A DNA stretch of 64,000 bases from Ignavibacteriales bacterium (GTDB lineage Bacteria > Bacteroidota > Ignavibacteria > Ignavibacteriales > Ignavibacteriaceae). A program made the position numbers and the translations under genes. Of this stretch, positions 45,848-54,756 are shown one piece after another. The DNA is taken from assembly GCA_016707585.1 (NCBI GenBank), contig JADJHL010000008.1:894423-958422 (forward strand). The letters run 5' to 3'. Every line of letters begins with the position of its first letter. Positions within the stretch are counted from its first letter, which is position 1. Below the pieces are notes generated by a model. The model was not told the DNA's origin. It worked only from the letters and a program-made list of their open reading frames with translations, and ran no database searches.

Positions 45848-46969
45848 TTATAAATCAGATTGCCAGATTCTATATTTTTTATATGGATCACCACCCATAA
45901 CAACAGCACCACGATTCATCATTTCATTGTCTTCAAGTATCCAGCTCGCCTCACCTAAATCAATTCCAACTGCGTGAGCACGGTTTACAATTTCCCAATA
46001 CAAAACTGCATCCAAACCTTTTTTCTGATGTTCAGGAACCAGACCAAGTGTAATTATTCTTGCCCATTTAATTTCTTTTTTCTTTGTAAATAATTTTAGA
46101 AAGTTAAATGGAAATAATCTACCATTCATTTGTTTGAAAATATAATTATAATCAAGCATTACAAGTGCAAAGCCAGCTAATTGATTATCAATCTCACCAA
46201 ATAAAACAAGCGAAGGCTCAACGATTTGTTTTAGTTCTTTAGCCATAGCATCAATTTGCGCATCTGTCATAGGTATAAATCCCCAATTAGGTGCCCATGC
46301 TTTGTTATATACAACTTTAACTTTTTCTAATTCCTTTGCAAAATTTTTCATATCAAGCTGAGATATTTTTAGCTTGTAACGATCACGCGCAAGTTGCTGA
46401 ACTCTTTTTAGTTTTTCAGAACCCATTACTTTATGGTTCTCAAGTTTGTAAGCAATCAGATCTTTTGCTTTTGTCATTCCATAATTTGCACAAAGTTCTA
46501 AATAATATTTTGGATTGTAAGTCATTAAAAGTCTTGGCGAATCTTCAAATCCTTCTAACAACATTCCATACTCATCATTGCTTGATGGATTTGCAGGACC
46601 AAGCATTCTTGTTAATCCTTTTTCCTTTAACCATTTTTTTGCAGCATCAAATAAAGCTTTAGCAACCTGTTGATCATTTATGCACTCAAAAAATCCAAAG
46701 AAACCGGAATTATCATTATGATATTTTAAATGCATATCATTTTTTATAGCTGCAATTCTTCCAACTATTAGGCCATCTTTTATTGCTAAAAAATATTCAG
46801 CTTGAGCGTTTTGAAAAAATGGATTTTTTTCTTTACTAAGGATAGTTTTCCGTTCCATAATTAGTGGTGGGACCCAATATGGATCGTTTTTATAAAAATT
46901 CCATTGGCATTTTATAAAAGTATTAAGATCAGATTTTGATTCAACTTTTTTAATTAATATTTCTTGCAT
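45848..46969 (-). CDS. GNAT-type acyltransferase, candidate bacterial ceramide synthase
   Basis: The start is ATG 46969 (MQEILIKKVESK); a longer frame runs into the terminator hairpin of the upstream gene. The 373 residues have an N-terminal DPYWVPPLIMERK, KNPFFQNAQAEYFLA, then NSGFFGFFECINDQQVAKAL and GPANPSSNDEYGMLLEGF, with a second GNAT-like half after residue 210. This is the layout of the roughly 380-residue GNAT proteins, related to YghO, known as bacterial ceramide synthase, which N-acylate 3-ketosphinganine. The neighbouring serine palmitoyltransferase strongly supports that role. Function is inferred from family resemblance and context. Confidence 0.78.
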   Translation of the reverse strand: MQEILIKKVESKSDLNTFIKCQWNFYKNDPYWVPPLIMERKTILSKEKNPFFQNAQAEYFLAIKDGLIVGRIAAIKNDMHLKYHNDNSGFFGFFECINDQQVAKALFDAAKKWLKEKGLTRMLGPANPSSNDEYGMLLEGFEDSPRLLMTYNPKYYLELCANYGMTKAKDLIAYKLENHKVMGSEKLKRVQQLARDRYKLKISQLDMKNFAKELEKVKVVYNKAWAPNWGFIPMTDAQIDAMAKELKQIVEPSLVLFGEIDNQLAGFALVMLDYNYIFKQMNGRLFPFNFLKLFTKKKEIKWARIITLGLVPEHQKKGLDAVLYWEIVNRAHAVGIDLGEASWILEDNEMMNRGAVVMGGDPYKKYRIWQSDL

Positions 46970-46985
46970 GATAATCCTATATAAA

Positions 46986-47012
46986 AAAAGCATACTCGTT
47001 TGAGTATGCTTT
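46986..47012 (-). terminator. Rho-independent terminator after serine palmitoyltransferase gene
   Basis: On the minus strand an AAAGCATACTC arm pairs with GAGTATGCTTT around a short loop and is followed by a T-run. It lies between spt and the acyltransferase start, so part of the acyltransferase expression may depend on read-through or a promoter of its own. Confidence 0.75.
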
Positions 47013-47031
47013 TAGAAAAAATTAGTAAAGT

Positions 47032-48222
47032 TTAAATAAGTCCAATTTCTTTTCCAGCTTTTTCAAAAACGTGAAGTATTTCGTCAAGATGTTCTTTTTG
47101 ATGAGTAGCCATATAACTTGTTCTCATCATTTGTCTACCCGGAGGCACGCCTGGAGAAATAAACACATTTACAAACACGCCATTATCATATAAATATTTC
47201 CACATCTGAAATGCTAATGCGTCATCACCAACAATTACCGGAACAATTGCGGTTCTTCCTTCAATAACATTAAATCCTTTTTCTTTAAGATTCTTTCTCA
47301 TATAATTTGCATTATTAATCAACATATCAACTCTTTGTGGTTCAGCTTCAAGTATATCTAAAGCCGCAAGTGCAGATGCTACAGAAGCAGGAGTTGGGGA
47401 TGCACTGAAAATTAATGCTGGAGAAAAATGTTTAATAAAATTAATTACTCTTTCAGATCCGGCAACAAATCCACCAAGTGAAGCAAACGTTTTGCTGAAT
47501 GTACCCATTGTAAGATGAACTTCTTTTTCAAGGCTGAATTCACTTGCAGTTCCTCTACCACCTTTACCAATTACACCAACTGAATGAGCATCATCTATCA
47601 TAACTTTTGCATCATACTTTTTAGCAATCTCAATCATTCTTGGAAGATCAACAATTTCGCCGCCAGTGCTAAACACACCATCAGAAACAATTAATTTTCC
47701 TGAATCAGCAGGAAGTTTAGACATTGTTTTTTCAAGATCATCCATATCATTGTGTTTGTATCTTGCCAAACCGCCCATAGCACCTTTTGCCATTAGTGTA
47801 CCAGCAACAATACAAGCATGATTATCTTTATCAGAAATAACAAAATCATTTCTTTGAACAAGAGTTGGAATTACACCTTGAGCAGATTGATAGCCAGTAC
47901 TGAAAAGCAGAACTGCTTCGGTATTAAAAAATTTTGCTAAACGAGTTTCTAATTCTATGTGTAAATCAAGAGTTCCGGTTAAATATCTGGAGCCTGAACA
48001 ACCAGTACCATATTTTTCTACCGCTTTAATAGCAGCTTCTTTAACATGTGGATGACCAGTCAATCCTAGATAATTATTGGAACCAGCCATTATTACTTTT
48101 TTACCTTCTATCTGAACAACTGGACCTTCATTTGCTTCAATTGGTCTGAAGTAAGGATAAATCCCCATAGCTTTAACTTCATCTGCTCGCGTAAACTCGT
48201 AGCATTTCTTAAATATATCCAA
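47032..48222 (-). CDS. spt: Serine palmitoyltransferase (alpha-oxoamine synthase family)
   Basis: This PLP enzyme condenses L-serine with an acyl thioester to give 3-ketosphinganine, the first step of sphingolipid synthesis. I place the start at TTG 48222, six bases after a strong GAGGAGG site, giving 396 residues; the longer frame enters the divergent gene. Motifs: NNYLGLTGHP, GTGCSGSRYLTGT, DNHAC, DDAHSVGVIGKGGRG (Asp210, His213) and the PLP-lysine Lys244 in GTFSKTFASLGGF. The related KBL and AONS enzymes share these motifs; the length, N-terminus and sphingolipid-like neighbours favour SPT. A biotin operon context is absent. Confidence 0.87.
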   Translation of the reverse strand: MDIFKKCYEFTRADEVKAMGIYPYFRPIEANEGPVVQIEGKKVIMAGSNNYLGLTGHPHVKEAAIKAVEKYGTGCSGSRYLTGTLDLHIELETRLAKFFNTEAVLLFSTGYQSAQGVIPTLVQRNDFVISDKDNHACIVAGTLMAKGAMGGLARYKHNDMDDLEKTMSKLPADSGKLIVSDGVFSTGGEIVDLPRMIEIAKKYDAKVMIDDAHSVGVIGKGGRGTASEFSLEKEVHLTMGTFSKTFASLGGFVAGSERVINFIKHFSPALIFSASPTPASVASALAALDILEAEPQRVDMLINNANYMRKNLKEKGFNVIEGRTAIVPVIVGDDALAFQMWKYLYDNGVFVNVFISPGVPPGRQMMRTSYMATHQKEHLDEILHVFEKAGKEIGLI

Positions 48223-48327
48223 AAATTCCTCCTCGAGTGATGTTGAATGAGAAAATTGATTCGACTTTTTATTAAATTGCGCGCAAAATTTATCATTAAA
48301 TAGAGTTAAAAACAAGTAAAGTACGAT

Positions 48328-49320
48328 ATGCAAACTCAAGAAATAGCAGTAGTTACAGGTGCAAGCGGCTTGGTTGGAAGTCATCTTGTAGATAATCTAA
48401 TAAGTAAAGGTTTTAAAGTTAGATGTATATTAAGAAAATCAAGCAGCTTAAAATGGCTTGAAGGAAAGAATGTTGAAATTATTAATAGCGGTCTTTTTGA
48501 TAAAGATGGATTACGAAAAGCATTTAAAGATGCTAATTACATTTTTCATGTTGCGGGTGTAGTAAAATCAAAAACTCCTGAAGGATATTTTGAAGGTAAT
48601 GTTGATGCAACACGAACTCTTTTAGAGGTTGCTAATGAAGACAAATCAACATTAAAGAAATTTTTAGTTGTTAGCAGCTTAACAGTAACCGGGCCAGCAG
48701 AAAATGGAAAACCAGTTGATGAAAACACAAATTGTAATCCAATTACAACGTATGGTAAAAGCAAACTTGCACAGGAAAAAGTTGCTCTATCTTTTAAAGA
48801 TAATTTGCCAATAACAATTTGCAGAGCTCCGGCTGTTTTTGGTGAAAGGGATACAGAAATATTTATTTACTTTCAAACTTTTAACAAAGGAATAACTACA
48901 ACAATTGGATTTGATAAAAAAGAGTTAAGTCTAATACACGTAGTAGATCTTGTTGAAGGATTATTTAAAGCTGCTGTTTCAGAAAAATCTAAAGGCGAAA
49001 TTTATTTTATTTCATCAGAAAAATTTTATACCTGGCAAGAAATTAATTCTATCACTTCAAAAATATTAAACAAAAAACCAATCATAATTAAAGTTCCACA
49101 CTTTTTAGTTTACACAATTGCAGCAATTGCTCAATTCTTTGCAATGTTTAGCAGTAAACCTGCAACATTAAATATTGAAAAGGCAAAAGATATAACTCAG
49201 CAATACTGGATTTGTGATACATCAAAAGCAATGAGAGAATTAGGTTACAAACAAAATATTCCAATTGAAGAGGGAATTAAGAGAACTTTAGATTGGTATA
49301 AAGAAATGAAATGGATTTAA
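48328..49320 (+). CDS. NAD(P)-dependent epimerase/SDR, candidate ceramide reductase
   Basis: This 330-residue extended SDR has the cofactor motif VTGASGLVGSH (residues 9-19), catalytic Ser116/117 and Tyr142-x-x-x-Lys146 (TYGKSKLAQ), and a hydrophobic stretch near 251-269 (FLVYTIAAIAQFFAMF) that may sit on the membrane, as in 3-beta-hydroxysteroid dehydrogenase-like members. It is divergent from spt with about 105 bases between the starts. In Caulobacter an epimerase-like reductase encoded near spt (CerR) reduces the 3-oxo group of ceramide, and this gene fits that place. A different sugar or steroid substrate cannot be excluded. Confidence 0.75.
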   Translation: MQTQEIAVVTGASGLVGSHLVDNLISKGFKVRCILRKSSSLKWLEGKNVEIINSGLFDKDGLRKAFKDANYIFHVAGVVKSKTPEGYFEGNVDATRTLLEVANEDKSTLKKFLVVSSLTVTGPAENGKPVDENTNCNPITTYGKSKLAQEKVALSFKDNLPITICRAPAVFGERDTEIFIYFQTFNKGITTTIGFDKKELSLIHVVDLVEGLFKAAVSEKSKGEIYFISSEKFYTWQEINSITSKILNKKPIIIKVPHFLVYTIAAIAQFFAMFSSKPATLNIEKAKDITQQYWICDTSKAMRELGYKQNIPIEEGIKRTLDWYKEMKWI

Positions 49321-49730
49321 TTATTCTTGGCACCTTCATCAATCCAGATTTTTATTCCATCAATCTGATTTTTAGTTAAAGTTCTATATCCAATTGGTGG
49401 CATTGGTGATACACCTGAGCGTGCCTCAATTGCCCAAACCAATCTACTTGTTTCAGGTTCACCGGGGAATATTACATTCAGATCTGCTGTAGCAGCTGAA
49501 TAAGTTGTTAAATCTATACTACCGTCTGGATCAGTTGCATTGTGGCAATAAATACACTTTACCTGAAATACAGGATAAATATGATCGACAAAACTTATGT
49601 TGCTTGAGGGAATAATTCTTTTATCTACTTCTTCAACAGTTAGGCTATCATCACAACTTATATTTATAAGTAATGCAAAAACTAAAAAAGATAATATTGC
49701 GAAAAAACTTTTTAACAATTTCATACTCAA
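49317..49730 (-). CDS. Lipoprotein with c-type cytochrome haem motif
   Basis: This 137-residue lipoprotein has a lipobox ending in LINISC (Cys26) and a single CxxCH haem site at Cys59-Cys62-His63 (KCIYCHN). The segment around it (HIYPVFQVKCIYCH and MPPIGYRTLTKNQIDGIKIW) matches the short cytochrome domains often attached to periplasmic oxidoreductases in this phylum; the Met in SPMPP may be the second axial ligand. It overlaps the stop of the SDR gene by four bases in the convergent sense. Electron partner unknown. Confidence 0.85.
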   Translation of the reverse strand: MSMKLLKSFFAILSFLVFALLINISCDDSLTVEEVDKRIIPSSNISFVDHIYPVFQVKCIYCHNATDPDGSIDLTTYSAATADLNVIFPGEPETSRLVWAIEARSGVSPMPPIGYRTLTKNQIDGIKIWIDEGAKNN

Positions 49731-49904
49731 ATATAAATAATTTGTGGTACAAGATTATAGAATCAATAACGATAAGAAAATGTTAAAATCAATCTCTATT
49801 TATTATGTATTAATGATTGAAACTAAACGATAACATTTATATTTTATCATCAAGAATTAATGAATTTAATTCTACATTCTTCAGTGTACATTATAAATTG
49901 GTCT

Positions 49905-49977
<73 letters not shown>

Positions 49978-49980
49978 CAA

Positions 49981-50009
49981 AAAAACTCGCTTGATAGCGA
50001 GTTTTTTTA
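49981..50009 (+). terminator. Rho-independent terminator after tRNA-Ala
   Basis: AAAACTCGCT pairs with AGCGAGTTTT around TGAT and continues into a T-run, a few bases after the tRNA 3' end. Confidence 0.85.
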
Positions 50010-50105
50010 TTTAGTGCAATTAAGTAAAATTTCTAAAAGAAATATTCCTGCCTCCTCATTTAAATAGGGTAGTCGGAGGTTCTTCCGAAGGGATTCCAAT
50101 GGAGG

Positions 50106-50124
50106 ATTCCGCTTAGCTGCACAA
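50106..50124 (+). repeat. Partial copy of the tRNA-Ala 3' end
   Basis: ATTCCGCTTAGCTGCACAA repeats the last part of tRNA-Ala (ATCCCGCTTAGCTCCACAA, 49961-49979) with two differences, 145 bases downstream. Bases between hold the terminator and a short GC-richer stretch with GGAGG/CCTCC words. This resembles the att-site duplication left by a tRNA-targeting element, but no integrase is present. Confidence 0.55.
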
Positions 50125-50156
50125 ATAATAATTACATTAAATTTTTTAAACAGAAA

Positions 50157-50852
50157 TTAAAGTATAATTGTTAACCCTGTGGTAAACATATCGAATTTGG
50201 ATTTTTCATTAAATGTAATGTTTAATCCTGTGTCCAGTGAAACTGAATCAAATATTTTATAGGATACTCCTAGAAGAGCATATCCTGTTGGACTGCTAAA
50301 ATACAAAGAGGGATTTCTACTGATCCCAAAATCTGTTCCAATGGTAATTTGATCATTCAAAAAGTATTCACATGCTACTGACCCAAACCACAGATCTGAA
50401 AACTCATCTTCATTTTTATTACTTGCATATCCACAATTAAAATGAACGTTAAAGGAATTTATATTTAATGAACTTATAAGCATTATTGATAGCATTGGCG
50501 AAGTAATGGAACTTTTTTCGATAACAGATGAAAGTCCAAATTTTGTTGAGATTGAAAAGTCTAAAACTGAAGTCAAATACTGTTTGGCTTCAATATCTAT
50601 ACATTCAAAAGCCATTAGCGAGCTGTTAGAAGAATTGTTTAATGAAACATTAAGTAAAATATCTGTGTTATCCCAGATTCCATAAGCACTTGAAACCGGA
50701 AGTGAAGTGCCTATTCCCGGAGCAATTTCATAAGCTAGTTCTAATTGGAATAAATTACGGCCTAAAGTAAAAGCATCATCTGATTTTAGCGGCCTGCTTG
50801 CGAATGCAATTGAAGAATAAAGGACAATTAGAAATAAGATTTTACATTTCAT
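50157..50852 (-). CDS. Outer-membrane beta-barrel protein (MetA-pathway/transporter-like)
   Basis: This 231-residue protein has a signal peptide (MKCKILFLIVLYSSIAFA) followed by SRPLKSDDAFTLGRNLFQLELAYE, a start seen in the 'phenol MetA pathway' barrel family (RPL.TDDA...). The remainder alternates strand-like (IWDNTDILLNVSLNNSS, YALLGVSYKIFDSVSLDTGL). It is the last gene of the porin-imelysin-dihaem operon, 39 bases after the oxidoreductase, so a role in metal uptake is more likely than aromatic degradation. Confidence 0.75.
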   Translation of the reverse strand: MKCKILFLIVLYSSIAFASRPLKSDDAFTLGRNLFQLELAYEIAPGIGTSLPVSSAYGIWDNTDILLNVSLNNSSNSSLMAFECIDIEAKQYLTSVLDFSISTKFGLSSVIEKSSITSPMLSIMLISSLNINSFNVHFNCGYASNKNEDEFSDLWFGSVACEYFLNDQITIGTDFGISRNPSLYFSSPTGYALLGVSYKIFDSVSLDTGLNITFNEKSKFDMFTTGLTIIL

Positions 50853-50891
50853 AAGTATTAAAAATTTGTTAACGATAAATTGATATTATTG

Positions 50892-52265
50892 CTAAAGTGA
50901 ATTAAGAAATTTTATTAAAGATTCTCGATCACTTTTACTTAAGTTCATAAATTTTTCTCGAGAATTTTCTCCTTCACCAAAATGCCAAAGAATTGCTTCT
51001 TCAAGATTTCGTGCTCTGCCATCATGCATAAAGTTTGTATGTCCATTTACGATAGAAACTAAACCAATTCCCCAAAGCGGGGGAGTTCGCCATTCATTTC
51101 CATTTGCATCAAAATCTGGTCTGCCATCAGCAAGCTCATCACCCATATCATGTAAAAGCAAATCAGTATAAGGATGAATTTTTTGATTACTTAATTCGGG
51201 TATCGATTTATGAGTTCCGGTTGTAAATTGAGTTGTATGGCAGGAATTACATCCAACTTGCTTAAATATTTCTTTTCCTCTTTTTACATCTGCATCATTA
51301 TAATTTCTTCTTGATGGAACAGCTAATGTTTGTAAATAAACCTCAACCATATCAAGAGTATGTTGATCAATTTCAGGATCATCACTTGTTGTATCGCATT
51401 GCGTTCCATCTGCACAGTTTTCTGTTGGAAAATAGGGTGATGTAACTCCCATATCATTTACATATGCTGCTGCAAGTTGTTGTATTAAATTTGGAGTGTT
51501 TGCTTTCCATCCGAATCTGCCCAATTCGAATGATTGGGTTTGAACATTCCATACATAATTTGGTTTGCCCGAAACACCATCTCCATTTAGATCATTTTCA
51601 TCCGCTAATGCTAAAATATCTTGTTCGGTAATTGCTTCAAGTAATCCAACACCAAAAACAAATGGTGCAACTCTTGGTGAGTAAAGAAATCCACTTCCTA
51701 TTCTTCCTGTTATATTGTAATTAGGTTTTAAAAGAGAGTATGTAGTTCCGTCAGGATAAGTTCCATTAATTATTTCATTAGATATTGTAACACTTCCTTC
51801 AGTATCATAACCCAAAATAGATCTTGTCTGAAGTTGTCTACCAAAACCAGGAACGGGATTTGGCCCATTGTGTTCATCAGAACCGGGAATACTAATCCTG
51901 AACAACATTGTCTCTAATTGTTCTGCGCCAAAAGGTGGTCGTCCTCTTCCATCAGCAATATGACAATTAACGCAACTACTATTATTAAACAAAGGTCCTA
52001 ATCCGGGATTTATAATAGCAGGAGCTTTTACAAATGCAGCTTCAAATAATGCATCGCCAATAATATGTTTATCAAGATTTTCCTGACTTAGGTTCGGTGC
52101 TGGTTGTGAGAATGCAAGACTACCAACAAAGTCGGTAGTCGTTGCTCCTCCGGATAGAACATCATTTTCCTCTTCAACTACAGGAGTCGTATTTTCTTCA
52201 CAACTCAAAAGAATCAAGGAAATTAAAAATGTAAAAATTAAATTTAGGAAATACTTCTTTTTCAT
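50892..52265 (-). CDS. Di-haem oxidoreductase (DHOR/'thiol oxidoreductase' family) lipoprotein
   Basis: This 457-residue lipoprotein (lipobox LILLSC, Cys22) has two CxxCH haem sites: Cys98-Cys101-His102 (SSCVNCH) and Cys339-Cys342-His343 (GCNSCH). GRGRPPFGAEQLETMLFRIS and GFGRQLQTRSI are characteristic of the DHOR family, which is distantly related to MauG and di-haem peroxidases. In many bacteria these genes sit with imelysin-type iron proteins, as here. It probably handles electron transfer in periplasmic iron handling; the precise reaction is unknown. Confidence 0.88.
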   Translation of the reverse strand: MKKKYFLNLIFTFLISLILLSCEENTTPVVEEENDVLSGGATTTDFVGSLAFSQPAPNLSQENLDKHIIGDALFEAAFVKAPAIINPGLGPLFNNSSCVNCHIADGRGRPPFGAEQLETMLFRISIPGSDEHNGPNPVPGFGRQLQTRSILGYDTEGSVTISNEIINGTYPDGTTYSLLKPNYNITGRIGSGFLYSPRVAPFVFGVGLLEAITEQDILALADENDLNGDGVSGKPNYVWNVQTQSFELGRFGWKANTPNLIQQLAAAYVNDMGVTSPYFPTENCADGTQCDTTSDDPEIDQHTLDMVEVYLQTLAVPSRRNYNDADVKRGKEIFKQVGCNSCHTTQFTTGTHKSIPELSNQKIHPYTDLLLHDMGDELADGRPDFDANGNEWRTPPLWGIGLVSIVNGHTNFMHDGRARNLEEAILWHFGEGENSREKFMNLSKSDRESLIKFLNSL

Positions 52266-52277
52266 AATCTATTTATT

Positions 52278-53318
52278 CTATTCACTTAATAAAGGTTTAA
52301 CATCATTTATAAAAGTTTCTAACAATACATTGCAAGCATCAATTGCAGCCTGAATCTCTGTGTTTGCGTTTAGATTATTTCTAAATGGTTCCGGCATAGA
52401 GTTAATTTGTGTAATTGCATCTTCAATTTCCGATAACACCCGGTCATTCAATTGTGAATTCTTGGATTTAATATATTCATCGATTCCTGCACCTTCTCCA
52501 CCTAAGTAAGCATTTTTAACACCGATTATGTTATTTGAATAATCTGTTATCGAATTCCAGCTATATTGCGATTCAACTGTGTTTACATCTTTTGTAACAT
52601 AAGGTTCGCTTATCTTTCCATTTCCAACTTCATCTACAATTGTAATTATTCCATCAACAATTTCCTGAACAGCTTGATTTACGGATGAATATCTGCTTCC
52701 GGAATTTCCTGCACTTTTAAATTCTGCACCATAACTGCTTACCCATTGATCATGAACATTCGCTGCATCCTCAGCTAACACAGTTGCAACAGAAGTCATA
52801 TATAATCTTCCACGATCTGTTATATTTGAATAATCTCTGAAATTTCCATCACTAAAAAGAAAATATTCCAGCGTATGAAATCCTCTTAATGAATATCCTA
52901 ATCCATTTCTTACAAAATCAGGAGTTAGTTCGAATGATGAACTTAATACACTTTCTAGTTGTGTTTCGTCAACAGGCCAAGAGTCCATTGAAGGATCAAT
53001 TGATAGGAAGGCAACAGGTCCGAATAAAAATGCTTCACTTAATTCCCATGGAACACGCGCAGCATACCAGGCATTAGCTGCAACATTTAAATTATCCTGT
53101 GTTGGATTGCCTGCAAAAGTTTCACAAGCAGTTTGTAACGCGGCAGTTTTGATATCCAGATCAGCATAAGTTGCGATAATAACTTGATCGCTATAACTAT
53201 TCATAATACTTGAAAAATCATAAGTCTCTACGGGATCAACAGGATTATCATCGCTGCAAGCCGCTAATCCTAATAGCAAGATGAGAAATACCGATAGGTT
53301 TAAAATTGTTTTTTTCAT
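52278..53318 (-). CDS. Imelysin-family (M75) iron-regulated lipoprotein
   Basis: This 346-residue lipoprotein (LGLAAC, Cys21) belongs to the imelysin/IrpA/EfeO-like group. It shows the WELSEAFLFGPVAFLSIDPS region and the GxHxxE motif Gly146-Phe-His148-Thr-Leu-Glu151 (GFHTLEYFLF), with a second helical bundle containing AYLGGEGAGIDEY. Imelysin proteins are periplasmic or surface iron-responsive; peptidase activity has been doubted for most. It lies between a porin-like gene and the di-haem gene with 18 and 12 base gaps, supporting an iron-uptake operon. Confidence 0.9.
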   Translation of the reverse strand: MKKTILNLSVFLILLLGLAACSDDNPVDPVETYDFSSIMNSYSDQVIIATYADLDIKTAALQTACETFAGNPTQDNLNVAANAWYAARVPWELSEAFLFGPVAFLSIDPSMDSWPVDETQLESVLSSSFELTPDFVRNGLGYSLRGFHTLEYFLFSDGNFRDYSNITDRGRLYMTSVATVLAEDAANVHDQWVSSYGAEFKSAGNSGSRYSSVNQAVQEIVDGIITIVDEVGNGKISEPYVTKDVNTVESQYSWNSITDYSNNIIGVKNAYLGGEGAGIDEYIKSKNSQLNDRVLSEIEDAITQINSMPEPFRNNLNANTEIQAAIDACNVLLETFINDVKPLLSE

Positions 53319-53336
53319 TTGCGCTCCTTTTTATTT

Positions 53337-54587
53337 TTAGTTTATTATTGATGTCATAAATCCAATCCCTAATGAGATTGTGTTTTCCGTATTGTAATTT
53401 CCTTTACCAACAACGCGTGATGAGTAATCTGCTTTTAATACAACCTGGTTTTTCCAAACAACATTAAATCCAAAAGTGTAAACTGATCTTTCAAATCTTG
53501 GGTTTGCAAAAACACCAGATTCAACTTCATGCATTGAATTGTAATAATCGTATTTGCCAAATGGAAAAAATTTTATTTCTTTGGAAATACCAATGAGTGG
53601 AGCAACCTTATAACCTAGCTCAATATAATAACCCATAGCATTTTTAGCTACCGGAGTTCTTGGATTTTGTGAGTTAACAGAAAGTCTTGCGTTGCGTTCA
53701 CTAACTAAAGCTGAGTTTGATAAATTTCCATAAATCAAATTTGTTCTGATTTTCAAATCACCATCATCATATCTTCCGTGTAAACTTAATACAGAAACAT
53801 TAGCATCAATTCCTTCCATGTCTTCTGGTTTTGGTCTGTTATCTGTACTGTTTCCATAATATCCTCCAACTCCAATGGTTGTATGTTCAATCCCAACAAA
53901 ATTCAATCGTAATACAGTTGCAAGGTTTGATGCTTTGATAAGTTCATACTTGGTTTGATATCCGGTAGCAACCCAACGCTCAGAAGAAAATCCAGCAGCA
54001 TCAAGTCCATTTACTAAAGCTAAATTGTAATCGAAGTTAAAAATCCTGCCAAAAATTTCTACTCCGGTTTCAACCCAAACTGTTGGTAGAATTGTAGATT
54101 CTGATTCAGGATAAACATTTGTAAAATATCCCATTGGTCTATGGCGGTCATTAAAAAGAGTTAAGGCAAGTGGAAATCTTCCGATACGAACATTAAATTC
54201 TTTGGTAATTAATTTATTCAGATGAATTTCTTCAAGAATAACTTCGCCGCCCTTTTCTGATTCAAACTCATACTCACCAAATTCTTCGTATTCGATTTCC
54301 ATTGATGAGCCTGTACCAAGATGCTCAAACTCAATTTCAGAATCGATATAAAAAGTACTATCAAAATAAAATGCAGGCGCAAGTACAAATTTTGGAACAT
54401 CTATTATTGCTCTGCTATCGTCTTTTGATCCCGTTGTTGTTGCTCTCTGATTGGGCCCATAATCAAAATGTTGATATAAAACATTTCCGTAAACACTAAG
54501 TGTGACTTTTTTATCTTTCTGTTGCGAAAAACCAACCTGAGTTATAATTATGATGAAAATAATTTGAATTATTATTTGTTTCTGCAT
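53337..54587 (-). CDS. Porin-like outer-membrane barrel protein, first gene of the imelysin operon
   Basis: This 416-residue exported protein has a signal (MQKQIIIQIIFIIIITQVGFSQ), then strand-rich sequence with porin-like features: VLAPAFYFDSTFYIDSEIEFEH, VRIGRFPLALTLFNDRHRP, VWVETGVEIFGRIFNFDYN. It ends in SLGIGFMTSIIN. It resembles phosphate-selective or FrpC-like porins in outline. As the first gene of the operon it could admit the metal complex used by imelysin. The upstream gap of about 318 bases contains the regulatory palindrome at 54736 and the divergent MATE gene. Confidence 0.8.
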   Translation of the reverse strand: MQKQIIIQIIFIIIITQVGFSQQKDKKVTLSVYGNVLYQHFDYGPNQRATTTGSKDDSRAIIDVPKFVLAPAFYFDSTFYIDSEIEFEHLGTGSSMEIEYEEFGEYEFESEKGGEVILEEIHLNKLITKEFNVRIGRFPLALTLFNDRHRPMGYFTNVYPESESTILPTVWVETGVEIFGRIFNFDYNLALVNGLDAAGFSSERWVATGYQTKYELIKASNLATVLRLNFVGIEHTTIGVGGYYGNSTDNRPKPEDMEGIDANVSVLSLHGRYDDGDLKIRTNLIYGNLSNSALVSERNARLSVNSQNPRTPVAKNAMGYYIELGYKVAPLIGISKEIKFFPFGKYDYYNSMHEVESGVFANPRFERSVYTFGFNVVWKNQVVLKADYSSRVVGKGNYNTENTISLGIGFMTSIIN

Positions 54588-54735
54588 GGTTACCTTTGAT
54601 TTTTAAATAAGCATTTATGTTTTTAATTCTTCTATCGCTTGCACTAAAAAAGTAAAGTCAAGTACGTCTAAAGGTTCAAGTAAAGAGCTTTATAAAAAAG
54701 AATTATTCCAGAGTTTTCAGTTAAATTTAATTACT

Positions 54736-54756
54736 TATTTAAACTTAGTCTAAATA
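54736..54756. promoter_or_regulatory. Candidate Fur-family operator upstream of the imelysin operon
   Basis: TATTTAAACT, a single T, then AGTCTAAATA form an inverted repeat with 9 of 10 pairs matching. Size, AT-rich content and dyad fit Fur/PerR-type operators. It lies about 150 bases upstream of the porin start and about 150 from the MATE start. The rest of this 318-base gap is AT rich with no gene seen. Confidence 0.45.

Noticed and set aside
48223..48384. Longer N-terminus for serine palmitoyltransferase
   Set aside because: It overlaps the divergent SDR gene start, has no family similarity, and the TTG at 48222 has a strong GAGGAGG site at proper distance.
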